Source: Hyparrhenia diplandra | Taxonomy: Eukaryota > Streptophyta > Magnoliopsida > Poales > Poaceae | NCBI GenBank assembly: GCA_015847255.1 | Contig: JADLZK010008248.1 | Location: 930,001 to 994,000 of the forward strand | DNA: 64,000 nucleotides | Reading direction: 5' to 3' | Part shown: positions 1-9,975 of the stretch, piece after piece | Layout: each line of letters starts with the position of its first letter | Position numbering within the stretch: the stretch's first letter is position 1 | Notes under the pieces: generated by a model | Told to the model about the DNA's origin: nothing | What the model saw: the letters and a program-made list of their open reading frames with translations, nothing else | The model's database searches: none | Program-made: the position numbers and the translations under genes

Positions 1-131
1 GAGCTCTTTGTAAGCTCTTTGTAATTTTTCTTTTTGAAACCCTGTACTCTCTTCGTTTTGGTCTTCCTTTTCGTTTTATTTAATAAATTGCTGCGGGAGC
101 TTTGGCTCCTTCCGTTTTCTTCAAAAAAAAA
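1..131 (+). mobile_element. LINE 3' end with poly(A), inserted in kinase copy 1
   Basis: The stretch reads like the 3' untranslated tail of a grass LINE: a T-rich segment with the words CCTGTACTCT and TTTAATAAATT, a short GC-rich stem-like block (GGGAGCTTTGGCTCC), then a run of nine A at 123-131. The kinase reading frame starts immediately after the A run, at a point that corresponds to the middle of kinase exon 2 in the second copy. This is the signature of a 5'-truncated LINE inserted into the exon. The other side of the insertion and any target duplication lie outside the window. Confidence 0.6.
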
Positions 132-1156
132 TGAGTTCCATACTCTTGTGAAGCTTAAGCATCAAAACATTGTAAAGGTTCTTGGCTATTGTTATGAAAC
201 AAAGAAAAAACTATCATCTTTGGATGGAAGTAAGGTTTTTGTTGATGAGATACATACAAAGACTCGCTTTGAATACTTGCACAATGGGAGTCTTCAAAAA
301 CATCTTTTCCGTACAGTTGCTCCATTTTCAGTATACCTCCACAGAATATTGTCTTGTGTATTGCATTTGTTTAATATATTTTTTGTTTACTACTGTAGAT
401 GAGTCTTGTGAAGTTAAGCTTGATTGGCACATGCGGTTCAATATAATCAAAGGGATTTGTGAGGGGCTCAAGTATATGCATAAGCATCAAGAACCTATTT
501 ACCATTTTGACCTAAAACCCGACAACATATTACTAGATAAGGATATGGTTCCCAAGATTGCAGATTTTGGTTTGTCTAGGATATTTAGTCAAGACATAGC
601 ACGGACCACCCACAATCCTTATGGCACCACGTAAGTTGGATACCTCAAATCAACTTATCTCTTTCATAACCCAACAAACTAGGTACATTACAAATTTATT
701 GCATTGTAATGCAGTGGTTATCGACCACCGTAATACATCAATGGAGGTGAAATTTCTAAAAGTTTGACATATTCAGCTTAGGTCTTTGTAATGATAAGGA
801 TAGTGTCGGGGCCCATGTGGTACCCTGAAAGTTCCAACATGTTTTCATATGAGTATATTGATCAAGTAAGAAATGGTACATCTTAATATCAGGACCATTT
901 TAATCTAATCATATGTCATATTTACATTGAAATAGTATCTACCGCTTGACAATTCGATTTATTAGGTCCGAGAGATATGGAGGAACAAGTTGCGTGAAAC
1001 TTGCAAAGTAGTAGTGATTCCCGCTTGAAGCATATTGCCACCAAGTTGAAACATGCACTCGGATAGCATTGAAATGTTTGGACAAAGAAAGTCGGGAAAG
1101 GCGACATAGTGAAGATCACCGAGAAACTTAATGAGATTGAAATTGGCGTTGACAAG
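132..1156 (+). pseudogene. Non-RD cytoplasmic kinase pseudogene (copy 1)
   Basis: Remnant of the same protein kinase that is intact at 31926-33395. Exons inferred by alignment to that copy are 132-310 (part of exon 2), 399-630, 715-865 and 966-1156; every junction keeps GT/AG. Visible motifs are the hinge FEYLHNGSL, the catalytic loop HFDLKPDN (Phe where RD kinases have Arg, so non-RD) and ADFGLSR. Lesions: a LINE tail replaces the first part of exon 2; the conserved PPEY Glu codon is a stop (TAA 731-733); one base is missing downstream in the same exon; two extra bases near 1008 shift the last exon. The first exon (Gly loop) is not in the window. The final exon stays open through its end (EIEIGVDK) to a GT donor at 1157. 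It is not expected to make a kinase. Confidence 0.85.
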
Positions 1157-1924
1157 GTAATTAATATCATTTGTGAAGGCATATATCTTGGGTATCTAGG
1201 TCGGGGACATAGTATTACTATATGTCCAATGATGTAATCAGTTCACTTTGTTTTGTTCTCATAGCCTATTGGTAATTTCTTTGCAAAAAGTGTTGACCAC
1301 TAAATGATTCAAGAACCTAATATAGTTTCTCGAGCCTCTAGAACGATATTCAATGTTTGAACCATATTGATAGATAGGGAGAAAGCTCAACGTATGTGTA
1401 TGTTATCTTTTTCTCTGAAAGCTACAAATTTTTAGATACTACATTATTTGTTGAAAAAACTATACTAACATAAAATGATTTATTGTGTGAATTCAAACTA
1501 TCAATGACAATACATTAAAGATATGAAGCTCTTATGCATGCCGAGAGTGAGAGAAAAATGATGCGCTGTACTATTCCTTTTAAGAAGTGGTTTTTGTTAT
1601 ATATGGAAATTGTTTTTCACTTACTTTGTGTGTAGGCAAACATAAAAGCTAATGCATACTAGTTAAACACTACTTCCTCTAGTTTAAAATATGATTCCTT
1701 ATATGATCCATGTCATCGAACTTGAAACCATCAGTATATTAATAATTATTGGGATTGACTACAAAATAATGATATTTATTCAAAAATAACAAAAAATTCT
1801 TATAGTATATATTTTTATATGATTTACATTTCAATTAATTTGTCAATAGAAATAATCACCATGAAAATTGTTTGAGTGATTTAAATAACTATTATTACTT
1901 GTGGAATTGTCCACTTTGTTCAGC
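1157..1924 (+). other. Spacer or intron between kinase and NB-ARC, copy 1
   Basis: AT-rich sequence that aligns along its length with 33396-34124 in the second copy (shared words include ATTAATATCAT and AACACTACTTCCTCTAGTTTAA). It starts with a GT donor-like GTAATT and ends in a pyrimidine/AG context (TTCAGCAG) just before the NB-ARC linker region, so it may be an intron of a fused gene. No coding signal is seen. The phase of the obvious donor does not join cleanly to the obvious acceptor, so the splice is unproven. Confidence 0.5.
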
Positions 1925-3056
1925 AGACTTCCCGAGAAAGGATGTGGCACAATTGTTTGAAATGACCGTGCAAAATAAGAGTATAGAGATAAGAAAGGAA
2001 TCAAAGGGTATCACATGTCAAAACCAGAATACTGATTTATTCTCGAGCTCAAGTTGCACAAAGCTAGAACTTATTGATGCACGAGACACATCAATAGATG
2101 TAGTAGAAGAACACATAGTGGGGAGGGATGAAGAAAAAGGGAAAATAGTAACTTCTATACTTGAGAGCTCATCGAAAAAGATTTCGATCCTTCCCATACA
2201 TGGTATTGGAGGTATTGGCAAGACAACTTTTTCAAGATTGATTTATAATGATCCAAATTTCAATTGTTATTCTAAAGCATGGGTCCATGTGTCACATAGA
2301 TTTGACTTGAGTAAAATTCGTGAGTCTATTATTTCACTGACTATCGAAGATGAGAATAAGGCTAATGGAAGACATGTGGTACATAGTTCCCTCACAAAGC
2401 TACTACCTAGTAAGAATATTATGATTGTTTTAGATGACCTTTGGGAGGAGAATCAGTTCCAATTGATGGACTTAAAGGATATGATATATCACGATGATAG
2501 CAATATAATTATTTTAGTAACAACACGAAGTGAGAGTGTCGCGGAGAGAATATGTACAAACTTTCAACCATACAAGATATTAGCCTTGACGAAAGATATG
2601 TGTTGGGATATAATTAAACAAAGAAGTGGTTTTGAAGCTAGAGATGACAAAGAAAAGTTGAGGGGTATAGGACGGAGATTGCACATAAGTGTCTTTGGTG
2701 TGGCTTTAGCGGCTCAATCTCTAGGGTTCACTTTGCGGGGCAAGAATTTTGATCAATGGATGAAAGTGAAAGACAATGACATATGGAAAGAACATATTTC
2801 AATGGATATCTCTTTGCCGAATCATGTTCTTGCATCTTTGATGTTAAGTTATAGCTATATGGATCCGTGTTTGAAGCCATGCTTTACCTATAGTGCAGTC
2901 TTCCCGAAAGGTCATGAGATAGTTAAAAATGATCTAATTTACCAATGGATTTATTTAGGTTTCATAAAGCCAAACGAATTGCTCTCGTTATGGATCTCTC
3001 GCAAGAAGTATATTATGCACCTTCAAGGACTATCTTTCTTTCAAGTGTCACCCTGT
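1925..3056 (+). CDS. NB-ARC exon of CNL-type resistance protein (copy 1)
   Basis: Open frame (no stop from 1872 to 3098) encoding a nucleotide-binding NB-ARC domain of a plant NLR, the ATP/ADP switch of intracellular immune receptors. In order: a linker ending in VGRDEEK, P-loop GIGGIGKTT, RNBS-A AWVHVS, kinase-2 IMIVLDDLW, RNBS-B ILVTTRSESVAERI, a GLPL-equivalent GVALAAQSLG (GLP changed to GVA), and RNBS-D CFTYSAVFPKG. There is no Rx-type coiled coil before it; a kinase remnant lies upstream instead. By comparison with copy 2 the exon ends near 3056 (GT donor at 3057), and the MHD motif lies in the next exon 18 kb away. The segment between RNBS-A and kinase-2 is diverged from copy 2. The frame is open but the gene around it is broken, so it is probably part of a pseudogene. 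Confidence 0.85.
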
Positions 3057-3329
3057 GTATGTTATTTCTACAATACCAATACGCATTTGTATTTTTGAGG
3101 CTTTTCCTTCCGTCATTTTAAAAGCAACTGACATATTGTAAAGCATGGTAATCAAGCATGGGACTAGAAGAAGCACACAATGTCAAAACTTACCATATTC
3201 CAGATCGGTAAAAGAAGTGGTGGTCAAGATCCAATATTTTAGCCAGCCAAATGACAATTATATTGCCATATGGTTCTTCACATTATTTATACATATTCAT
3301 ATATAGACTATAGTTCTTTGTTTGGTAAA
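3057..3329 (+). other. Start of the giant NB-ARC/LRR intron, copy 1
   Basis: Intron sequence starting GTATGT that aligns with copy 2 from 35242 (shared AAGCACACAATGTCAAAAC) to about 3205, where the homology stops and inserted repeats begin. No gene is seen. Confidence 0.5.
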
Positions 3330-4200
3330 TATAAAGTTCAATTGGAGTCTAAGTTTGGAAAACAATTGTTCTTTTAAGAAAAGAATATCGAGTATTTTGA
3401 GCCAATTTTACATCAGTTATGGAATATAGTTGCGATGTGATGGTGCCTGCAGCTCCCCCAACTCCACGACAATGACAAGGTCCATCCACACCACAACAGC
3501 ACCCTGCTAGACCCCTGTGCACAAAGAGCATAGACAATACCACCCAAACCACGTGTACGCGACGTTCCTCCGGATGATAGGATGGGGCTGAACAGTTTGA
3601 GTTCGGGTTGAGCCCAAAGAACCGAGAGGAACAACGGACACTGTAACGAAAGCAAGATAGAGGAGCGATTCCCTTACTCACTTTGGTGAGTTATTGGATA
3701 GCACTTAATGAACGATACCCTACCAAACTCACACTCTCCTTCGTTTGTAACCCCTCGACTTAGGTGCTTTTGAATACGAAGAACTACTCTAAACTAATCT
3801 AAGTGTCTGTCAACGCTAAATTACACATAGAACTAGTCCGTCCTTAACCTTTTCATCCATCCTTTGAAAACTAAAACAAATTCCATCATTGGGGCATGAA
3901 AACCATTGATTTCCCAAACAATCATCATTATCGCCACCTAACTTAAATTGCCTCGGCAAGACACACGTTAGTCACAATAATCTTATGTTGTCATTAATCA
4001 CTTTGAAACCCAATAGGGGCCTAGATGCTTTCAAATTCCCCATTTTTGGTGATTGATGACAACAACCTCGAGTATGTTTGTCAAAGAAATGGGTAAGGTT
4101 TTCAATCCACTAGGTTCATATAAGCATTTGACAACAAGAACAAAAGGGTTGGGAATGCTTATACGAACCAAGTCAACATAATTTACTCAAGTAATATGAA
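3330..4200 (-). mobile_element. Ty1/copia LTR and 3' internal fragment
   Basis: On the minus strand the sequence around 4030-4080 reads as the end of a copia element: a region with TCATCAATCACCAAAAATGG, a short polypurine-like stretch, then the LTR-start word TGAAAGCATCTAGGCCCC followed by GTGATTAATGACAACA and TGACTAACGTGTGT. These words are typical of grass Maximus/SIRE-type copia LTRs as I recall them. The outer LTR border is not resolved and no polyprotein is readable. Family assignment is by recognition only. Confidence 0.45.
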
Positions 4201-5251
4201 ATAAGCACTAGTATGAAGCATAAAGCTCATTTGATATGGTGTATAATGCGGAAGCAAAGTAAATGAGCACCAACAACTATCATGACTTATATATATAATG
4301 GCGGGGGCGACGGGATGCCGAGAACACCGGGAGAAGGGGTGACGCCGGCAAGTCCAGAGGCTGGGGTGACACCGGCAGGTGAAGAGGATGAGGCACGCCA
4401 ACGGAGAACACCGGGAGGGGTGACACGATCCTTTTGCTGACCCACTGCACTAGGCGACGTTGCGGCTGTGCGGGACGCTGCTGAACGGTGGCCGAGAACC
4501 TGCGTCATTGGGCACACGATACTGTGGCGTGGCATGTGGGACGCACGGCGGCTGGCGCTGCAGCAACATTGATAGGACAGTGGTCGGACGGGCGATACCC
4601 TTAAGAGAGGGGAAGCGGGATATAGAGTGGATGTGGAAACCACAGAGGAATCGTGGGTTTGTGGGGGAGCTTCGCAATGGCAGGTTGAGTTGCTAGGAAC
4701 CGCCAGAGATAGGTGTGTGTGTGGGGGAAGGGGTGTGGAGAGAGGCGAGTGGCCATGGCTTGAGAACCATCGTGGGAAGGTTGGGCTGGGACTGAGATGG
4801 AAACGGAGATAGGGGGAAGTGGACCGGCATGAGGGGAACGCCCATGATTGCGGATCGGTGATTTTAAACTCGGGTAGTGATTAAGCAGGGAGAGGGGGGA
4901 AGTGGAGCAGCGCAAGGGGAACACCTATTATTGTGGCTCGGTGATTTTAAACTCGGGTAGTGATTATTAATTAGTACCGAGGCTAATAAATAGGATATAG
5001 ATCTATTAACAATAGAGCACACACATGTCATAAAGTCATAATCCATCACACATATATCACAATGCATGAAAGTAAACATGATATGCATGAAGTAGCAATC
5101 AAATGAACAAGTCCATCTGATACGTGGTGGCGGAGGGAGCTCTCGGTGTGAGCGCGGTGAGCGCTCTTGGCTGCGACGGTAGTGGCGTGGCGGCCCAGTG
5201 AGAAGGTGGTCTAGCGGCCAGAGATGGCGAGCGCGCGGTGCTAGGGTTCAC
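4201..5251. other. GC-rich non-coding repeat DNA with a tandem duplication
   Basis: GC-rich, open in several frames by composition alone; no protein family is recognised. About 83 bp are tandemly repeated: unit 1 near 4812-4890 and unit 2 near 4893-4975, both ending in GGTGATTTTAAACTCGGGTA. It is the flank into which the solo LTR at 5257 inserted and probably belongs to an older LTR element. Confidence 0.4.
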
Positions 5252-7670
5252 TTGGTGAAAGGTCCCTTGTGGTTTTTGGTAATTGCGTGTCAACATTAGG
5301 TGAACTAATATGTGTGATTGAGATAATACACAGGAGATTAGTTCACACGTGATGATGCAATGATGGAGCTTATTGCACATGAGACATGACATGGAGTCAT
5401 GTGACCAAGGTGGTGAAGATCAAGACAAAGCTTGGCTTGATGGACCGGTTGCAAGTGTGAAGGGCAAGTCGAGGGACTTGGCGCCGATGGACTGACGCAA
5501 CGGTGAAGAGCAAGTGAGGTCAAGATCGATGGACCAAGAGGGTCATGTGATGATATGAAATGGATCATATCATTCTTGATCGTGTTGGTGCATATGTTGC
5601 ATCGGCACTTGAAGATGGAGCAGAATGAAAATGCGCAAGGCAAAGGTATAACCTATAAGGCATCTCATTTCGCGGTCATGAGGAGCTTAGAGAAGTTTAT
5701 GACCGGGTTTAGGATAGATGGCCGTACTATCAAGAGGGGCAAACTTGTTTGCATATCGGTCATCTAGTGCCACTTGAGCGATCTAACTTTGCGACGTGCT
5801 AGGATTGAGTGGCGTGGTTAGAGCTAACCCGTCCTTTGAAATGTTTGTGAAAAATGCTAACACACATGCACATGGTGATGTACACTTGGTGGTGTTGGCA
5901 CATTTGCAAAAGGCGGCTATGGTATCTTGGGGATGAGTTGGGTTTGAAACCCGCTGCGCTTTCGAGAAAATGAGATGTTTATTTTCTATTGCGCCGGATG
6001 CATCGTGGTGGAGAGAAATCTTGCTTTTCCGTGTGCTCAAGTTTGTATACTTGTTCGAAGCAAGGTGGAAGTTAGAAACGATGCGGCGTTGAAGAGGAGC
6101 TTCAACAATTTGCAAGGCGTGATTATTGGGCGCTTCAGCGGCGCTGGCGGCGTCCGGTCTTGATGTAAGTTCAAAACCGCGCTCGACGCGCCCGGCGCGT
6201 TGCGCTTCGACGCGTCCGGCGTTGGCGCCCGACGCGTCGAGTGGATGCCGGGCGTCCGGACCTTGTGTTCTGAAATCCGGAGCAAGCGGGAGGTGAGCGC
6301 CGCTGACGCGGCGCTCGGCGGTCTCGGCGCCAATAACGTGAGAGTCGCAGAGGGTGTCACGTGGGGTCACTGACGCTGGGCGCCGGGCGCTGTGACGGCG
6401 TGGTGCGCCCGGCGCGTCCGGGCGATGTATTTTTGACATTCGACCGTTGGTCGCTTGAATGGCGCCGGCGTCGCCGGCGACGGCTAAGCAGCGTCGGGCG
6501 CCAGGTGAAATCGCGAAGCCTTGACCCCAACGGCTCTATTTTGGCTTGGGCCTATAAATAGATGAGGCGGTCAGCCTTGGCTAGCAGCTTAGCACCTTGG
6601 TGACTTTGTGTCCATGCTTGAGAGTGCTTGAGAGCCCTCCCACTCACATATGTTTGATATCATTCATCCAATTGAGTGAGAGATCGTGTTCTAGTGCGTT
6701 GCATTGAGAGATCGCGTCGTGGCACTAGGTGATCGTGTTGCAAGCGGTGTGCTTGTTTCTCTTGGAGGTTGCCACCTCCTAGACGGCTTTGGTGGCAAGA
6801 GACTTTGTGAAGCACGCAAAGAAGATTGTGCGGTGCTCGGAGAAGAGATTGTGAGAGGTTCGTGCTCACCTCGCGGGGATCATGAAGAGCAACTCTAGTG
6901 GAGCGTGTCATTGAGCTACCACACTTGTGTGTGGGTTCACACGGTACCCTCCGAGGGGATTGGCTAGAGGACTCACACCGTGTGAGGGACTCGATCGAGC
7001 TCCCACTGTGGGATTTGGCACTGACCATTAAGCTTGAGAATCATCACTGGGTGATTCACCAAACCGTGGAACCACAAAAGTGTTGGTCGACACAATGAGG
7101 AGTAGGGGGAAGTTGGCAAGCTTCCCGAGACCTTGGTAAAAATCACCGGTGTCATCTTGTGTCACACTTCGGCGGTGGTTTGCAATCTCTTCGCCTCAAG
7201 CTTTGTTCTTACATTCATATATACATTGTGATTGTGCTTTGAGTAGAGTAGTTGTAACTATCTAGCTTGTGTAGCTTGTTTAGTTACTTTGCTTAGCTTG
7301 TGTAGCTAGGTAATTTGAGCCTTTGGGTTAGGCGTGTGTTGCCTTGTCCATTGTGCATCTAGTGAGCTTAGGGGCTTTGTGCTTGTGCTTACTAGAATTG
7401 TGTAGGAGCTCACCCGTGCTTGAAAGTACTAGTGCTTAGGTTTGTGTGACCTTGCATTAGAATTGATTAGGAGCTCAAGCTAGGCTTGTCACCTCACTCT
7501 TCTTGTGTAGGATCTTTTGTGAGGTGATTTAGAGTCTTAGTTAGAGGGGTGAAGTCTTGTCTAGACCGATAAGTTTAATTCCGCATTTGTTTCGGTTAGC
7601 TGGTGTGATTAGTTTTTTGAAAAGGGACTATTCACCCCCCCTCTAGTCCCCATGTCGACCCTTCACTTGG
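5252..7670 (+). mobile_element. Solo LTR (5257-7665) with 5-bp target duplication
   Basis: A 2,409-bp LTR starts TGAAAGGTC at 5257 and ends GACCCTTCA at 7665 (imperfect inverted ends, TG...CA). It is flanked by the identical 5-mer CTTGG at 5252-5256 and 7666-7670. There is no internal region, primer-binding site or second LTR, so it is a solo LTR left by recombination. The 3' part carries GGGACTATTCACCCCCCCTCTAG, trimmed here as GACTATTCACCCCCC, a block common in grass LTRs. A TATA box at 6553-6560 fixes the + orientation. Long open frames inside come from GC-rich composition and match nothing I recognise. Confidence 0.88.
6553..6560 (+). promoter_or_regulatory. TATA box of the solo LTR
   Basis: TATAAATA in the context GGGCCTATAAATAGATGAG, inside the LTR. 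It is the expected LTR promoter position and could start transcripts towards the downstream repeats. Function is inferred from the motif only. Confidence 0.5.
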
Positions 7671-7779
7671 GTGTGGGCGTGACAACATATGAAGGACCGA
7701 GTGTTGCTTACCAAATGAGGAAGGGAATAGGGTGCGGGCCCCGGCTGATAGAAGAGACTGAGAGAGCAACATGATCCAC

Positions 7780-8290
7780 CAATTGATCGTTCGTTCCTAT
7801 TACTTCTAGTGATATATCATTCTTAGCAACATGATCTCTATTTGGTGATAATGGATATCAATATGCTTGGCGCTAAAGTGTTGAACTCGGTTATTAGCAA
7901 TATTTATGGCACTCTCGTTGTCACACAAAAGAGGTGCTTTTCTAGAACTACACCATAGTCTAGAAGGGTTTGCTTCGTGTAAAGGATTTGTGCACAACAA
8001 GCTCCCGCGGTCATTTACTTCGCCTTAGTGGTGGACAAGGCAACACTACTTTGTTCTTTGGAGGTCCAAGACACTAGTCATCTACCAAGAATATGGAACC
8101 CTCCGGAAGTGCTTTTGCTATCAATTTTGCAACTGGCGTAATCCGAATCGGAAGACCCAACAAGTAGAAATCTAGGTCCTTTGGGACACCGAAGACCACT
8201 ATTTGCTTATGGTACCTAAGGATTCTTTTTAACAGCAACTAACTGAGCCTCCTTATAAACATGATGTTGGGCCTAGATGCCGTCAATTAT
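7780..8290 (-). mobile_element. Ty1/copia RNase H remnant
   Basis: Minus-strand translation gives pieces of copia RNase H: near 8170-8040 a YAS.K.D.KSTSGG-like stretch, and at about 7806-7930 the end of the domain, CDNESAINIANNRVQH followed by KHIDIHYH. Several frame breaks separate the pieces. It is flanked by the solo LTR on one side and the LTR element at 8464 on the other, so it is part of an older shredded copia copy in the copy 1 intron. Confidence 0.7.
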
Positions 8291-8463
8291 AAGAAACTAC
8301 GAATCATAGTATGGTAGAGAGTTTGGTCAACCGATTTACCTCCTTCATCTAGGTAGAGATGTCCTTTTGATGGCATTGGTGTTAATATGGCTAGTGATCT
8401 GGGGGTTGTTTCTTGATGAATGGGAGGATTACAATGGCTGAATTACTAAAACAAGTGGATGTT
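8291..8463. other. Older LTR-element flank with target site
   Basis: A block at about 8379-8450 (AGTGATCTGGGGGTTGTTTC...) is repeated with changes at about 19616-19675, so both belong to one older element family. The last five bases, ATGTT (8459-8463), are the left target duplication of the element that starts at 8464. Confidence 0.5.
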
Positions 8464-9948
8464 TGTTGACACCTGTTATAGCATAATATTACTAGTCAAC
8501 TAAACATGGATAAGGGCTTAAAATGAATATCAATATAGACTAGGGTCTAACTAACATAATTCCACGAGTTTTGGTGATTTGTATATTTTCGGGGACTAAA
8601 ACAGAGAAAGCCAAGAGTTTGCAAAACATATGAAGCATAAACATGTTACAAATATATTCCAAGATAGCACCATTGCAAAGAGCTCGTCGAGACAATCGAA
8701 ACGGATATATTGTTTGCTATATTCAGAGTCCGTAATCAAAAGATATCACCGCAGAAAGCGAGTTCACTAAAACGGTCATAATTCTTTCTCATCGGACTCT
8801 GTTTCTCGCAAAATATCAGTCATTACGAAGCTATCGACGAGATCTACGCACCCACAAAATCTGAACTCGTTGTGCCACAAGGGCCTGGCGGCCGCCAGGG
8901 CCATTTAGTTGCCAAGGTTGGTTTGATCCAAGGGCTATCATTCATCGCCAAGGCCTATATAAGAAGACCTCCTGACCCCAGGGTTAAACCCTAATTCATT
9001 CTATCTCATTCTATTCATTAACTCTCAGTTGTAGAGGTGTCCCAATGTAAGGATAACCTATCTCTGGGATTAGTGAATTAGAAGTAGATTAGAAGAAGAT
9101 TAGCCATGTAATTAGAAGTAGATTAGACATGTAATTAGAACTAGATTAGATCTAACTTAGATCTAATCAAGAGTAAAGGAGAGTGGAGCTATGCTCCTGT
9201 TCTGGAGATGTCTTCAGAGTATGGTATGTCTTTGTATCTTCTCTACAAGACTTATGATTCATATATTTATCTTTTCTATTCACTTTCATGCCTTTAATAT
9301 ATGGTTAAGTATAGTTGTTATGCTATTGTATGGGATCTCCGCTCGTATTGAGGACTCTAGTTATGCAAGGTAGCTAGAGTAGTAATCGATAGTGTAGACG
9401 TGGTGTCTAGGCTATTGGTTACCTGAGGTTGCGCCCAAACCTACGGATAGTTGTGGTAGCCCCAGGGGTGACAGCCCTGTCAGGCCTTTGTAGTCCACCA
9501 CGTATGGGTTGGTGTTTCGTAGAGCTTTTGGCAGCCTTCCCTAGGTTACTTCTTCCCGTCTATTCGAGAACCGTAAAGGTACCGCTTTGCTCCAAAGTGC
9601 ATTAGTATAATTGCTATCATAGAACCTAACTAATAGAGAATTACCCAGGAACCTTGATCTCTCCCTTTGACCTCTTGATTAGTTTAGTTACTCTTTGATA
9701 TCTTAGGTAGGTTATTATTTTATGCTTTGACATTTACTTATCCTTTAACAATTACCTCCTCACTATCGTCTAGTTGTTTGCTAAGTTAGTGGATACATGA
9801 TTGTGACTTATTAGAATTCTTTAGTCAAAGTTTCCCCTGTGGATACGATACTTTAGAATACTCATCCTAGGGAAAAGCTACAATGGTAGGTGTTCTCCAG
9901 GCGCTGCGTAATCCTTCATATTCTTTTAGCACTTAACTAATACCAACA
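8464..9948 (+). repeat. 5' LTR of the LARD-like element
   Basis: 1,485 bp, TG...CA. TATA box TATATAA at 8956-8962. Compared with the 3' LTR it lacks about 86 bp after CCATTTAG (near 8910) and has several CCGGG sites changed to CTGGG or CCAGG. It contains the palindrome CCTGGCGGCCGCCAGG near 8884. Confidence 0.9.
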
Positions 9949-9975
9949 AGCTTTTTGGCGCCGTTCTTTGGGAAG
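9949..9975 (+). other. Primer-binding site (degenerate)
   Basis: AGCTTTTTGGCGCCGTTCTT directly after the 5' LTR. TGGCGCCGTT is the core usual for Athila/Tat-type grass gypsy elements; the rest has drifted. This is the basis for placing the element nearer gypsy than copia. Confidence 0.55.

Noticed and set aside
1872..1924. Met at 1872 as a true start of the NB-ARC protein
   Set aside because: The first 18 codons read an AT-rich, intron-like stretch that ends in TTCAGCAG; alignment to copy 2 becomes protein-like only after it.
5783..6439. 218-codon minus-strand frame
   Set aside because: It is inside the solo LTR with its target duplication; composition (CG-rich) explains it.
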